Shown here one piece after another: positions 50,006 to 58,728 of a stretch of 64,000 bases of DNA. The DNA lies in the NCBI RefSeq assembly GCF_007747655.1, contig NZ_CP036274.1, positions 7,130,001-7,194,000 of the forward strand, given 5' to 3'. Position 1 is the first letter of the stretch. Every line of letters starts with the position of its first letter. Source of the DNA: Anatilimnocola aggregata (GTDB taxonomy: Bacteria > Planctomycetota > Planctomycetia > Pirellulales > Pirellulaceae). The notes under the pieces were generated by a model. The model searched no databases. It had not been told where the DNA came from and saw only the letters and a list, made by a program, of their open reading frames with translations. Made by a program: the position numbers and the translations under genes.

Positions 50006-51163
50006 GTGACCGAGCCACGCATCTATCTCGATAACGCAGCCACTAGTTGGCCGAAGCCACCCGGCGTTTATCAGGCTGTCGATGACTACCAGCGCAACAA
50101 TGGCGCTGCTGCGGGGCGCGGCGTTCATCGCTCGGCACAAGCGGCCGAGCGGATTGTGTCGCAATGTCGCAAGCGAATTGCCGATCTGCTCGGTGCCCAA
50201 TCACCGGAGCAAATCGTCTTTACACTCAATGGCACCGATTCGCTCAATTTGGCTTTGCATGGTGTGCTCAAGACCGGCGATCATGTGGTCACCAGTGTAT
50301 GCGAACACAACAGTGGGCTGCGGCCACTCAGACATCTGGCCGATACCCAGGGAATAACCTTCGACACCGTCGGTTGCGACCGCGAAGGGTTCATCAACCC
50401 TGCTGAAGTGCGAAGCGCGATTCGTCCTCACACGCGTTTGATCGCGCTCACCCACGCGTCGAATGTGACTGGGGCAATTCAACCGCTGGCAGAAGTCGGT
50501 GAAATTGCGGCCGAGAAGCATGTACTGTTTTTGGTCGATGCTGCGCAGTCGCTCGGTCATTTTGGAGTGAGCGCGGGCAAACTCGGTTGCCACTTGTTGG
50601 CAGCCCCTGGACACAAAGGGCTGCTTGGTCCGCTGGGGACCGGGTTCCTCTATCTGGCTCCCGGCATGCAGGACGAGCTATCGGCCGTGCGCCAAGGCGG
50701 AACAGGTACTCGGAGCGACGACGACCATCAGCCCGAGTCGCTGCCCGACAAATACGAATCTGGCAATTTGAATGTCCCCGGCATCGCGGGCTTGAGCGCC
50801 GGACTCGCCTGGCTGACTGAAGCAGGGATCGACAAGATTGCAGGGCACGAGCGCGATCTCACACAACAGCTTTTGAGCCAGTTGAGCGAGCTTCCCCCCG
50901 TCACAATCTATGGTCCTCGCTCAGTTGAACGGCGCGTCGGCGTGGTCAGCTTCAATGTGGCTGGCTTTGATCCGCAAGAAGTGGCTGCTGGGCTCGACGC
51001 AGTGGCCGGCATCGAAGTGCGCTCCGGTCTGCATTGTGCGCCGCGCATGCATCAAGCACTGGGGACTTCTCCTGCTGGCACTGTCCGGGCGAGCATCGGG
51101 CCCTTCACAACTGGGGACGATATCGACTCCCTGGTGGCCGCCTTACGCGAGCTGTCTTCCTAG
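50006..51163 (+). CDS. Class V aminotransferase / cysteine desulfurase family protein
   Basis: 385 residues with a GTG start ten bases after moaA. The PLP-binding Lys is in APGHKGLLGPLGTG, with VDAAQSLGHFGVSAGKLG before it; the C-terminal RSGLHCAP holds the conserved Cys that carries persulfide in NifS-like enzymes. The N-terminus (YLDNAATSWPKPPGVYQAVD) is typical. Such enzymes release sulfur from cysteine. Its position behind moaD, moaE and moaA suggests that it supplies sulfur for MoaD thiocarboxylation, an inference. Confidence 0.9.
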   Translation: MTEPRIYLDNAATSWPKPPGVYQAVDDYQRNNGAAAGRGVHRSAQAAERIVSQCRKRIADLLGAQSPEQIVFTLNGTDSLNLALHGVLKTGDHVVTSVCEHNSGLRPLRHLADTQGITFDTVGCDREGFINPAEVRSAIRPHTRLIALTHASNVTGAIQPLAEVGEIAAEKHVLFLVDAAQSLGHFGVSAGKLGCHLLAAPGHKGLLGPLGTGFLYLAPGMQDELSAVRQGGTGTRSDDDHQPESLPDKYESGNLNVPGIAGLSAGLAWLTEAGIDKIAGHERDLTQQLLSQLSELPPVTIYGPRSVERRVGVVSFNVAGFDPQEVAAGLDAVAGIEVRSGLHCAPRMHQALGTSPAGTVRASIGPFTTGDDIDSLVAALRELSS

Positions 51164-51500
51164 CAACCATATCGGGGGGTGTCCAATTAAGGGTTTCTTA
51201 ATTGAACAGCAGTTAGCGCAACTCTCGGGTTTCCGAGCGATTGGTGTCCAATTAGGAGGGTCGTAGTTGAACACTTTGGTTGAACGTGCAAGGCTTGATT
51301 CTGCCGTGGCGAGTCGAGAACAGTGCAGTCATTGAGCGGTCAGACGGGCTGGTCCAAGTTGGTCCTCCTGAGCGAATAAGACTTTCTTGCTCTCATCACT
51401 GGCTACCGATACGATGAACGAGTTGAAAGGGCCAATTCCGGGGCTGATTGAATTCTTGCCAAGCTAACACCGCTGCCAGAGCGGTTGAAGGAGCACTGCC
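51164..51500. other. 337-bp intergenic region with two-hairpin repeat
   Basis: This separates the class V aminotransferase from a secreted TPR/coiled-coil protein. It holds the repeat at 51180-51273. The rest has no credible frame or strong hairpin; a promoter for the downstream gene is expected here. Confidence 0.5.
51180..51273 (-). repeat. Two-hairpin repeat element, copy A
   Basis: Read on the minus strand, a hairpin with arms TGTTCAA/TTGGACA (51267-51273 with 51245-51251) is followed by ACACCAA, a 31-base conserved core (51202-51232) and a 12-bp hairpin TGTTCAATTAAG/CTTAATTGGACA (51197-51208 with 51180-51191, 5-base loop). The T-G pair exists only on the minus strand; on the plus strand it is a C-A mismatch, which marks minus as the likely RNA strand. 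Copy B is at 62606-62702 in the opposite orientation. Confidence 0.8.
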
Positions 51501-52787
51501 ATGCAGGTGCCAATGTCCCGTGGTCTATGCGCGTTCTTGTTTTTGCCCTTTGCCGCGTTCGCGTCCGCTGATGAAGCGGAGACCAAAGCAGGCATCGTGC
51601 GAATGATGGAGGTTGGCTGGAGTGTGACGCCCACAGCGCGCTCGGCAGCTGATGCCAAGTTTGTCGAGTTGCAGGCCATCGCGCCGGGTGATCCACGCTT
51701 GCTGACTGCTGCGTCGCTCGTCCTGCTGCAGCAGCGCCGTTATGAAGAGGCAGGGAAAAAGCTGGAAGAATTGCTGGTTCAGGATCCCGATAACATTCTG
51801 GCCCTGCGGGCGAAATGCTGGTTGGCTGCGACCTTCAAGAACTTTGGAGTCGCGATGGTTGACGCCGAGAAGTTGCGAGCGGCCTTGCCCGCTGCATCCA
51901 CACAGGAAGAGGCGGCCAGCGAAGCGGACGCTCGCGAAAACCTGGCATTTCTCGGTCGGCTGTGTGGGTATCTGTCGGGGCCCGCTGCCGAGAATGTGGA
52001 CCAACTGGCCCGCAAAGAGCTTGAGAAAACGATCATCACCGGCTTGAATGCCGACCGCCTCTTGATCTTTGAACAAGCTCGCGATGGCGTGACGCAAAAG
52101 TTCTTCGAACTGACCGACACTAAGACCGATGTCGAAGCCAAGAACATCGAGGATCGCAAAGTTGAAGCTGGCAAAACGCTGCAAGATGTCGAAGCGACGC
52201 GGCAGGAGATTGCCGACCGGGTAAAAGACCTGGAAGCTCTCGCGGCCAAACTACAGAAGGAATTGAACGATGAATTGGCAGATATCGCTCGGCTCGACCG
52301 GCCACTGGTCGCAGAGCTGCAACGCTTAGAAGTGCGCGCAGCGTCGATCAGCAACGACCTAGGTAATACCGAGGTTCAGATCGATCGCTTGCAGTTTCAA
52401 TTGAATCGCGAGAAGGACCCCGTGGTGCGCAGCCTGTTGCGCCGCGATATCGATCAATTGGTTTTTGTAGCCAATCGCATTTCGAACGATCTGTCTGCTC
52501 TCAATCGCCAGGCACAAAACGTACAAGGTCAACGTGCCCAACTTGCCCAGCGGCAAGCCCAAGCCCAGAACAACTTCGGGGGGCAAATCAATCGGGCGAA
52601 CAACGAACTGGTAGCGCTCGGCAAACGTGAGAAGCGGGCTGATTATGAAGAGAAGAAAGCCAAGCGACCAGTGACGGGGAGTTCCACACGAACCGTGGCC
52701 CTGTCTTCACTGGTGACCGCGCTTAGCACCTACGACAAGTTCCCGCTGGAAGCGGCGCGTCAGCGTTTGCTTAACGAACTACGTTAG
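51501..52787 (+). CDS. Secreted TPR and coiled-coil protein, unknown
   Basis: 428 residues. A signal peptide (MQVPMSRGLCAFLFLPFAAF, then ASADEAE) leads into TPR-like helices (about residues 55-150, with LVLLQQRRYEEAGKKLEELL). A long Gln/Glu/Arg-rich coiled coil follows from about 200 to 390 (TRQEIADRVKDLEALAAKLQ and similar heptads). The last part is basic and Ser/Thr rich. This looks like an envelope scaffold or tether. It begins the run of exported proteins up to 62.5 kb. Function unknown. Confidence 0.75.
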   Translation: MQVPMSRGLCAFLFLPFAAFASADEAETKAGIVRMMEVGWSVTPTARSAADAKFVELQAIAPGDPRLLTAASLVLLQQRRYEEAGKKLEELLVQDPDNILALRAKCWLAATFKNFGVAMVDAEKLRAALPAASTQEEAASEADARENLAFLGRLCGYLSGPAAENVDQLARKELEKTIITGLNADRLLIFEQARDGVTQKFFELTDTKTDVEAKNIEDRKVEAGKTLQDVEATRQEIADRVKDLEALAAKLQKELNDELADIARLDRPLVAELQRLEVRAASISNDLGNTEVQIDRLQFQLNREKDPVVRSLLRRDIDQLVFVANRISNDLSALNRQAQNVQGQRAQLAQRQAQAQNNFGGQINRANNELVALGKREKRADYEEKKAKRPVTGSSTRTVALSSLVTALSTYDKFPLEAARQRLLNELR

Positions 52788-53281
52788 GTAAGCGCCAAGA
52801 TGTGGAACCTCCCGCAATCGCGTGAGGAACACACCACGCGAGGAGCGATTCATCGCTAGCACTGCGCTGCATCATTTCCGGATTTCCCCGCAAGATTACT
52901 CAAGTTCTCGGGTTTTCCTCTTTCAAAAATGTAGAAATCCACGGTACGTTTTGTATATCTTACAAAGGTCGATCGACAGCAGAGAGCAATCCTCCCGCCG
53001 GACAAACGCGGGAAGACCTTGCCCCGCAAGAGGTTGCACTTAGCCTAGGGACGCCCGGTAAGATTGATGGAAGAAACTGGCCCCGCGATTGCTTAGAGGT
53101 GATTCGAGGTCAGATCATGGCACTCTCGCACGATGCGGGAGAGCGAAATTAGGGTCAGCACGAGTCGGATGCCCTGCCTCAGCCGTAGTGACTGGTTCAG
53201 CTGGTTTGGTTGGTTGACTACGTCTGTCGCTATAACTCCCGATTCGTGAATGATCACAACTCTCTGGAAGGATCCAAGAGC
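52788..53281. other. 494-bp intergenic region
   Basis: No credible coding frame. A 7-bp dyad TCGCGTG/CACGCGA (52818-52841) lies shortly after the upstream stop but lacks a T-run, so at most a weak terminator. GGAAGGA about ten bases before 53282 serves the next gene. Promoter elements are expected but none stands out. Confidence 0.4.
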
Positions 53282-54682
53282 ATGGAAGCTCGCCGTGTCA
53301 TTGCCGCGCACATTGCGCTGTTCACGCTGCTGCTGTCGCCCGTCGTTACGTTCGGGGCCAGCGTTCGTTCACAAAACTTTATTGTGAGCGCCCCCACCAA
53401 AGCCCTCGCCCAGGAAATTTGCGAAGCGGCCGAAAGCCAGCGACGCGACCTGGCCATCGAATGGCTTGGGCAGGAATTGCCACCGTGGTCGCAACCCTGC
53501 CCCGTCGAGTGCCAGATTCATCCGCAGCTTGGTGCGGGCGGAGCGACCCAATTCAGCTTCAGCCGCCAAGGCGTGCCTTTTGGCTGGACGATGTCGGTAC
53601 AAGGCTCTCGCGAGCGAGTGCTCGACTCGGTATTGCCCCACGAAATCACCCACACCATCTTTGCTTCGCACTTTGGCCGACCACTGCCCCGCTGGGCCGA
53701 TGAAGGTGCTTGCACCACGGTCGAGCACACCAGCGAAAAGCGGAAGCAAGAGAAGTTCCTCATCGACTTTTTGATGACCGAACGAGGTATCCCCTTCAAC
53801 AAGATGTTTGCCATGAAGGAGTATCCACCAGATATGCTGCCGCTGTACGCTCAGGGCTATTCGCTGGCCCGCTACTTGATCATGCAAGGTGGTAAGCGGA
53901 AGTATGTGCAGTATGTGGGCGAAGGGATGCAGACCGACAACTGGCCAGCCGTCACTCGCAAGTATTACGGCCATAAAGATCTCTCGGACCTGCAAGTGAC
54001 CTGGCTGGAATGGGTGCGGCTGGGAAGTCCCATGCTGGACAGCGTCGAAGGGCGCAGCGACGTGATGGTGGCCAGTAACAATCGGCCGACCGCGGTTCAA
54101 CAAGTGGCTCAGCAGGTTGCCCCTGTGAACAACGCGATAGTCGCTACACCCCAGACCCATGCCATGCCCAACATCGTTCACCAGCCAGCCGCACCGGTCG
54201 CTCCCGCTGGGAATTACGGCTCGTATTCGCAGCCCGCAGGTGCAGTGTCGCCTCCGCGACCCGACTTTGGTTCGGCCACCCGACCAGAAGCTCAGGCCAG
54301 CAATGTGGCTCGCCCTTATTCAGAAGGCTGGTACTCGCGCCAGGCTCGCCAAGGAACTGACGCCCCTCAAGCTCAACAAGCAGCAGAAAACTCCGGGAAT
54401 CTGGCAAATCAGCAGTTGTTGGTTCCCCCACCGGCCCCAGTACCTGTACAATCGCAACTTCAATCGAATGGCGAACGGGCAAACGTTGCTCCGCCAGCGA
54501 ATCGTCGCGTGATGATGGAGTGGTCGCGACCGACGAATCAGCCTTGGGATCCTGCCTCCGAATTGGCCGCGAATCCTGCAGTTGCGAATTTCTCGGCCCG
54601 AGTCCCTTTGGAACCACGCAGTGCCGAACAGTTGACACGCCGCGACCTGCCCGCTGAAGCCAGTGATCAGGCGTGGCGGTAG
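53282..54682 (+). CDS. Secreted gluzincin-like zinc peptidase with low-complexity tail
   Basis: 466 residues. The start at 53282 has GGAAGGA upstream and gives a signal peptide (RRVIAAHIALFTLLLSPVV, cleavage near FGAS). The zinc motif is HEITH (about residues 120-124), and LPRWADEGACT supplies the third ligand candidate E141 17 residues later, as in MA-clan (gluzincin) peptidases. From about residue 260 the protein is Pro, Ala and Gln rich (PAAPVAPAGNYGSYSQPAGA) and probably disordered. An exported peptidase or putative inactive relative; substrate unknown. Confidence 0.82.
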   Translation: MEARRVIAAHIALFTLLLSPVVTFGASVRSQNFIVSAPTKALAQEICEAAESQRRDLAIEWLGQELPPWSQPCPVECQIHPQLGAGGATQFSFSRQGVPFGWTMSVQGSRERVLDSVLPHEITHTIFASHFGRPLPRWADEGACTTVEHTSEKRKQEKFLIDFLMTERGIPFNKMFAMKEYPPDMLPLYAQGYSLARYLIMQGGKRKYVQYVGEGMQTDNWPAVTRKYYGHKDLSDLQVTWLEWVRLGSPMLDSVEGRSDVMVASNNRPTAVQQVAQQVAPVNNAIVATPQTHAMPNIVHQPAAPVAPAGNYGSYSQPAGAVSPPRPDFGSATRPEAQASNVARPYSEGWYSRQARQGTDAPQAQQAAENSGNLANQQLLVPPPAPVPVQSQLQSNGERANVAPPANRRVMMEWSRPTNQPWDPASELAANPAVANFSARVPLEPRSAEQLTRRDLPAEASDQAWR

Positions 54683-54688
54683 CGAAGG

Positions 54689-54707
54689 GCGAGGCTATGA
54701 GCCTCGC
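54689..54707. repeat. REP-like palindrome GCGAGGCTATGAGCCTCGC
   Basis: A perfect 8-bp dyad (GCGAGGCT/AGCCTCGC) with an ATG centre, between the zinc peptidase stop and the alpha/beta hydrolase start. It resembles a second REP-like palindrome type. No T-run follows. Confidence 0.6.
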
Positions 54708-54730
54708 TCACAAAGAAACGAAGCAAACGG

Positions 54731-55702
54731 ATGCAGACTTCCTTATCCCCGGCCCAGCGGCGCCTTCGAGTTCACTGGTTTGCCCTACGTCTCGCGGTGA
54801 CCGCAGTCGGTCTGCTGGTTATCGTTCTCTTCTCGTCGTTGATTGTGTCGCTAATTGCCGAAGAGACGCCGCCCCAGGAACAAGCAAAGCAGCCGACGAT
54901 CGATCTGAAGTCGATTCAGCCCGATTTGCAGACGCCCGCGATCGAAGATGCTCCACCTGCAGCGGGGAAGCGTGTCAAACAACAATTGCCGCAGTATCGC
55001 GATAGCAAACTTTTCCATGCTCTCTATCTTCCGACCGACTGGACACGCGAACGCCGCTGGCCAGTGATTGTCGAATATCCTGGTAATGGGCCCTATTCGA
55101 ACTCCCAAGGAGACACGAATAGTGGATTCGTCGAAGACTGCAATCTGGCCTACGGTTTGAGTGGCGGTAAAGAGTTCATCTGCGTTACTCTGCCGTTCGT
55201 AAACAGTGAGAAACAGGAACACCAGCGTCAGTGGTGGGGCAATCCGACTGCGACGGTGGAATACTGCCTGCAAGCGGTCGAACTGATTTGTCGCGATTTT
55301 GGCGGTGATCTCGACCAGCTTGTGCTCTGCGGATTCTCACGTGGCGCAATTGCGTGCAACTATATCGGCTTGCGGGACGAACGGGTTGCAAAACTATGGA
55401 AATGCTTCGTCGTGCACAGTCACTACGATGGCGTACGCCGCTGGCCCTACGACGACAGTGACCCTGAATCAGCTCGCGCCCGCTTGGCGCGATTAGCAGG
55501 ACGACCTCAATGGATTTCGCACGAGTCTAGCATTGCAGCAACAGAAAAGTTTCTGGACGATTCGCAAAGCCAGGCGAAGGCTTCTCTCGGCCAATTCACC
55601 TTCGTCTCACTCCCCTTTGCGAACCATACCGATACGTGGGCGCTGCGCGATATTGAACCCCGCCGCGCTGTTCGCGCATGGCTCCGCGAGCGGCTAAAGT
55701 AG
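54731..55702 (+). CDS. Membrane-anchored or secreted alpha/beta hydrolase-like protein
   Basis: 323 residues. One N-terminal hydrophobic segment (LRLAVTAVGLLVIVLFSSLI, about residues 19-38) is a signal anchor or signal peptide. The catalytic domain has strand VIVEYPGNGP, a typical nucleophile elbow GFSRGA (Ser), and a late His in FANHTDTWALRD. The length and topology suit a polyhydroxybutyrate-depolymerase or esterase-like alpha/beta hydrolase. Substrate unknown. It follows the zinc peptidase gene closely. Confidence 0.8.
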   Translation: MQTSLSPAQRRLRVHWFALRLAVTAVGLLVIVLFSSLIVSLIAEETPPQEQAKQPTIDLKSIQPDLQTPAIEDAPPAAGKRVKQQLPQYRDSKLFHALYLPTDWTRERRWPVIVEYPGNGPYSNSQGDTNSGFVEDCNLAYGLSGGKEFICVTLPFVNSEKQEHQRQWWGNPTATVEYCLQAVELICRDFGGDLDQLVLCGFSRGAIACNYIGLRDERVAKLWKCFVVHSHYDGVRRWPYDDSDPESARARLARLAGRPQWISHESSIAATEKFLDDSQSQAKASLGQFTFVSLPFANHTDTWALRDIEPRRAVRAWLRERLK

Positions 55703-56054
55703 CAATCTAAGCCTAATACGTTGGCTGCCGGGTAATTTCTTTTCGCATCCGGCAAGTTTCTGCAGATTTTGCAGATGTTCTTCGCGCGTTCATACAACGC
55801 CAACATTGGCCATCTAAAACATGCCTCATCGGACTGACAGAGCGCTTGACTGACGCAGAAGTGCCACAAGCTGGGTAATTCATGCGGACGTTAAGTGTTT
55901 TGCCTCGGTAAGTACAGGCATCTTCACAATTTCTTCACTGGGGGCACACGCGACCTTGATCCTGGTTCTGCCTAATGCTTTGCACCTTAGGAGCCACACT
56001 CGGTCCTGCCTACCTCAACGAGCGCGAATGGATTCGCAAACTGGAGAATTTTCG
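55703..56054. other. 352-bp intergenic region before the first DUF1559 gene
   Basis: I see no credible coding frame, no tRNA and no long hairpin. GGAG about twelve bases before 56055 supports the chosen start of the DUF1559 gene. A promoter for the pseudopilin genes is probably here but was not located by eye. Confidence 0.4.
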
Positions 56055-57212
56055 ATGCCCACCAAACAAATTTACCCTTTGAAACCGCTTCCACGAGCTA
56101 AGAACATGCGACTTCATCGCGCATTTACTCTCGTTGAAATGCTGGTGGTAATTTCGATTATCGGTATCCTGGTCGCTCTGCTCCTGCCTGCTCTTGGCGT
56201 AGCGCGTGAAACGGCTCGCTCAGTCGCATGTCAGAACAATCTGCGTCAGTTCGGCATTGGGTTGATTGCTCACTCCGAGCGAAACAACGGGGCAATGTGT
56301 ACCGGCGCATTCGATTGGCTAAACGACGGAGCCGTGACGGAAAAAGGCTGGGTTGCTGACCTGGTGAATGTTGGTACTCCCACTGGGGAGATGTTGTGTG
56401 CATCGAATAGCGCGCGGGTTTCCGAGACGTTTTATGATCTGCTCCAGGCCCCGACGGCTAGTTTTGAAGCAGATAGCTGCGTGCCGCGATTGGGTACCCC
56501 AGTAACCAAAGAGCCGGATGGGTCGGATCTTTTTAATGCGTGTCGCAACATCGTCAAAAATGCGCCCGGAGTTGGTTCGACAGGCCGGAACAACGTCGTC
56601 CTCAAAGAAATTTACGCCAAGGCCTATAACACGAATTACACAGCTAGTTGGTACTTGGTGCGTGGCGAACCGATGGTCGGTGCCTCCGGCAATCTTCAAG
56701 TTGCTAATGGCGCTTGCGGTCCGGCATCCCTCGCCAATCGGCAGTGCTCGACTGGCCCGTTGCGGACGTCCGTTCTAGACACCTCCTCAACTCCCTCTAG
56801 CGCTGTTCCGCTGATCGGCGATGGCGGGTTGGTAACGCAAAAACCTTTGCCAATCGATTTTGAGGACTCGCCGTCAGGCTCCGCCACCGCCCGATCGTTC
56901 ACGACCGGCCCGGTGTTGATATCGAGCTTGAGTATGCCCACTTTCAGCGGTGCGATGCGTGATGGTCCATCAGGCTGGTGGGCAACGTGGCACAAGCAAG
57001 TGCTGCAGGACTATCGCGGCTTTGGAGTTGTACATCGCAACTCGTGCAATATCGTGTTCGCCGACGGTAGCGTGCGGGGAATCGGTGACAAGAACCGCGA
57101 TGGTTACATCAACAACGGCTTCGGTGCGATCGGCGGCTTTACGACAACCGCGCCCGATGTCGAAACGACCGAATTGCATAGTTCGTTCGCAATTGATCCT
57201 AAAAAATTCTAG
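56055..57212 (+). CDS. DUF1559 pseudopilin-like protein, copy 1
   Basis: 385 residues from the ATG at 56055 ([20 protein letters not shown]); an internal ATG at 56106 is an alternative. A type IV prepilin-like segment, [20 protein letters not shown], gives a cleavage site after Ala and a hydrophobic N-terminal helix. The rest is a beta-rich domain ending in the H-X9-DG signature ([12 protein letters not shown]). DUF1559 proteins are greatly expanded in planctomycetes and probably assemble in the envelope. It is the first of two such genes, 66 bp before the second, and a DUF1573 and a PilM-like gene follow. Confidence 0.92.
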   Translation: MPTKQIYPLKPLPRAKNMRLHRAFTLVEMLVVISIIGILVALLLPALGVARETARSVACQNNLRQFGIGLIAHSERNNGAMCTGAFDWLNDGAVTEKGWVADLVNVGTPTGEMLCASNSARVSETFYDLLQAPTASFEADSCVPRLGTPVTKEPDGSDLFNACRNIVKNAPGVGSTGRNNVVLKEIYAKAYNTNYTASWYLVRGEPMVGASGNLQVANGACGPASLANRQCSTGPLRTSVLDTSSTPSSAVPLIGDGGLVTQKPLPIDFEDSPSGSATARSFTTGPVLISSLSMPTFSGAMRDGPSGWWATWHKQVLQDYRGFGVVHRNSCNIVFADGSVRGIGDKNRDGYINNGFGAIGGFTTTAPDVETTELHSSFAIDPKKF

Positions 57213-57278
57213 CAGTGTTTGTCGCTGCTGACTTTGTGACTCTTTCTGTTGGCAATTGTTTTTTTGGAGGTTCGGGGG

Positions 57279-58592
57279 ATGAAAAAATCGATTCGTGGTG
57301 CGTTTACTTTGATCGAGTTACTGGTGGTCATCGCGATCATCGGCATCTTGGTCGCCTTGCTGCTCCCAGCGATCAGCAAAGCTCGCGAAGCTGCGCGCGG
57401 TGCGCAGTGCAAGAACAACCTGCGTCAGTTCGGCATTGGGTTCCACCTGTTTGCCGACAAAGACCCACAAGGCCGCCTCTGCACAGGTGCCTATGACTAC
57501 CTGCGCGATGGTTGCACCGACAGCTACGGCTGGGTCGCCGACCTGGTGAAAATCGGCGCTGCCCGGCCTGCTGAAATGCTGTGCCCAAGCAATGCGGTTT
57601 TACACTCGGAAAAGACAAATGAGTTGCTTGGTGGCGACACCAGCAACGGCGGCAAGGATGGCGTTCCAGTTTCCCGCTTGGCATCTGGTCAGTGTGGCAA
57701 CAACAATTACAAAGGAACCATCACTGGCGGTGGTACTGCCGGCTTTGTCGGCACTGGACCTGCTGCGACGGATGCGAAGCGTCCTTTCGCCGTTGCCCAC
57801 GCCTTCTTTGCGGAAGGCCTGAGCAGCAACTATGCGTCGAGTTGGCACTTCGCCCGCACAGGCGTTCGCGTCGTCGATATGGGTGAGGATGTGATTGTTC
57901 GCAAGACTGGCATCGCAGCGGAAGATACCAAGCCTGGCGTTAAAGGGCTCAGTACCACGATGGGTGGCCTGACTCGCCGAGTTGCCGAAACCGCCAGCGT
58001 GCCCTCCTCGTCGATCGCTCTGCTGGGCGACGCCGGTCCTGGTGACATCAACGAAGCAGTGCTAACACATACGATCGAACAAAACGGTGAAGACACCAAC
58101 GACTTCATCTCGACCGCCCTCAATAGCAAGAAGCAACGTCTGTGGGCCAGCCAGGGCATGCTACTCGCTGAAACGATGAACGATGGTCCAGCCTATTTTG
58201 ACGCCGCCAAGTTTGCTGTGAAGCTGATTGCCAAAGAAGCAATCCTGTCCGATCAGGTCGCTTGCGATTTCAAGAATAACTGCCCTCCCCCAATCGGCCC
58301 AGGCGGATCGGCAGGAACTCGTACTTACCTGCAAGACACTCGTGACTGGTTTGCCGTTCACGACGGTGGCCGCAATGCCTCCTGCAACATTGTGATGGTC
58401 GACGGTAGCGTCAAGTCGTTCCAAGACAATAACGGCGACGGCTTCCTGAACCCAGGTTTTGCTGTGAGCGGCATTACAGCTGCTACTCAGGCCTCGATTG
58501 GTTACAGCAACGGTGACTTGGAAATTCAGCCCGGCGAAATGTTCAACGGCGTGTTTCTGAACCGCCTGACCAAGGGCAAGTTCGAAGAGTAA
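57279..58592 (+). CDS. DUF1559 pseudopilin-like protein, copy 2
   Basis: 437 residues with GGAGG eight bases before the ATG. The N-terminus ([20 protein letters not shown]) is a class III/IV prepilin signal cleaved after Ala. [20 protein letters not shown] is shared with copy 1 (QFGIG and the NNLR block). The C-terminal His-DG motif is spaced H-X13-DG ([16 protein letters not shown]) instead of X9. A longer central part than in copy 1. The pair probably arose by duplication and works as major and minor pseudopilins; the pilus-like role is inferred from family and signal. Confidence 0.93.
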   Translation: MKKSIRGAFTLIELLVVIAIIGILVALLLPAISKAREAARGAQCKNNLRQFGIGFHLFADKDPQGRLCTGAYDYLRDGCTDSYGWVADLVKIGAARPAEMLCPSNAVLHSEKTNELLGGDTSNGGKDGVPVSRLASGQCGNNNYKGTITGGGTAGFVGTGPAATDAKRPFAVAHAFFAEGLSSNYASSWHFARTGVRVVDMGEDVIVRKTGIAAEDTKPGVKGLSTTMGGLTRRVAETASVPSSSIALLGDAGPGDINEAVLTHTIEQNGEDTNDFISTALNSKKQRLWASQGMLLAETMNDGPAYFDAAKFAVKLIAKEAILSDQVACDFKNNCPPPIGPGGSAGTRTYLQDTRDWFAVHDGGRNASCNIVMVDGSVKSFQDNNGDGFLNPGFAVSGITAATQASIGYSNGDLEIQPGEMFNGVFLNRLTKGKFEE

Positions 58593-58646
58593 ATCTGATG
58601 AGAAGTGCCAAAGCAATTGCTTTTGGCAATTCAAAAACTCGCTAAG

Positions 58647-58678
58647 GGCAGACGGCGCGCAGATGCGAGCCGTCTGCC
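58647..58678 (+). terminator. Perfect 10-bp hairpin between DUF1559 copy 2 and the DUF1573 gene
   Basis: GGCAGACGGC (58647-58656) pairs perfectly with GCCGTCTGCC (58669-58678) with a 12-base loop, followed by TCTTGG. A less perfect dyad near 58607-58629 precedes it. Together they may reduce transcription into the DUF1573 gene or stabilise the pseudopilin mRNA. No strong T-run. Confidence 0.5.
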
Positions 58679-58728
58679 TCTTGGCAGTTATAGCAAGGTG
58701 TTGCCAAAGGGATCTGGGAAGGACCGAA

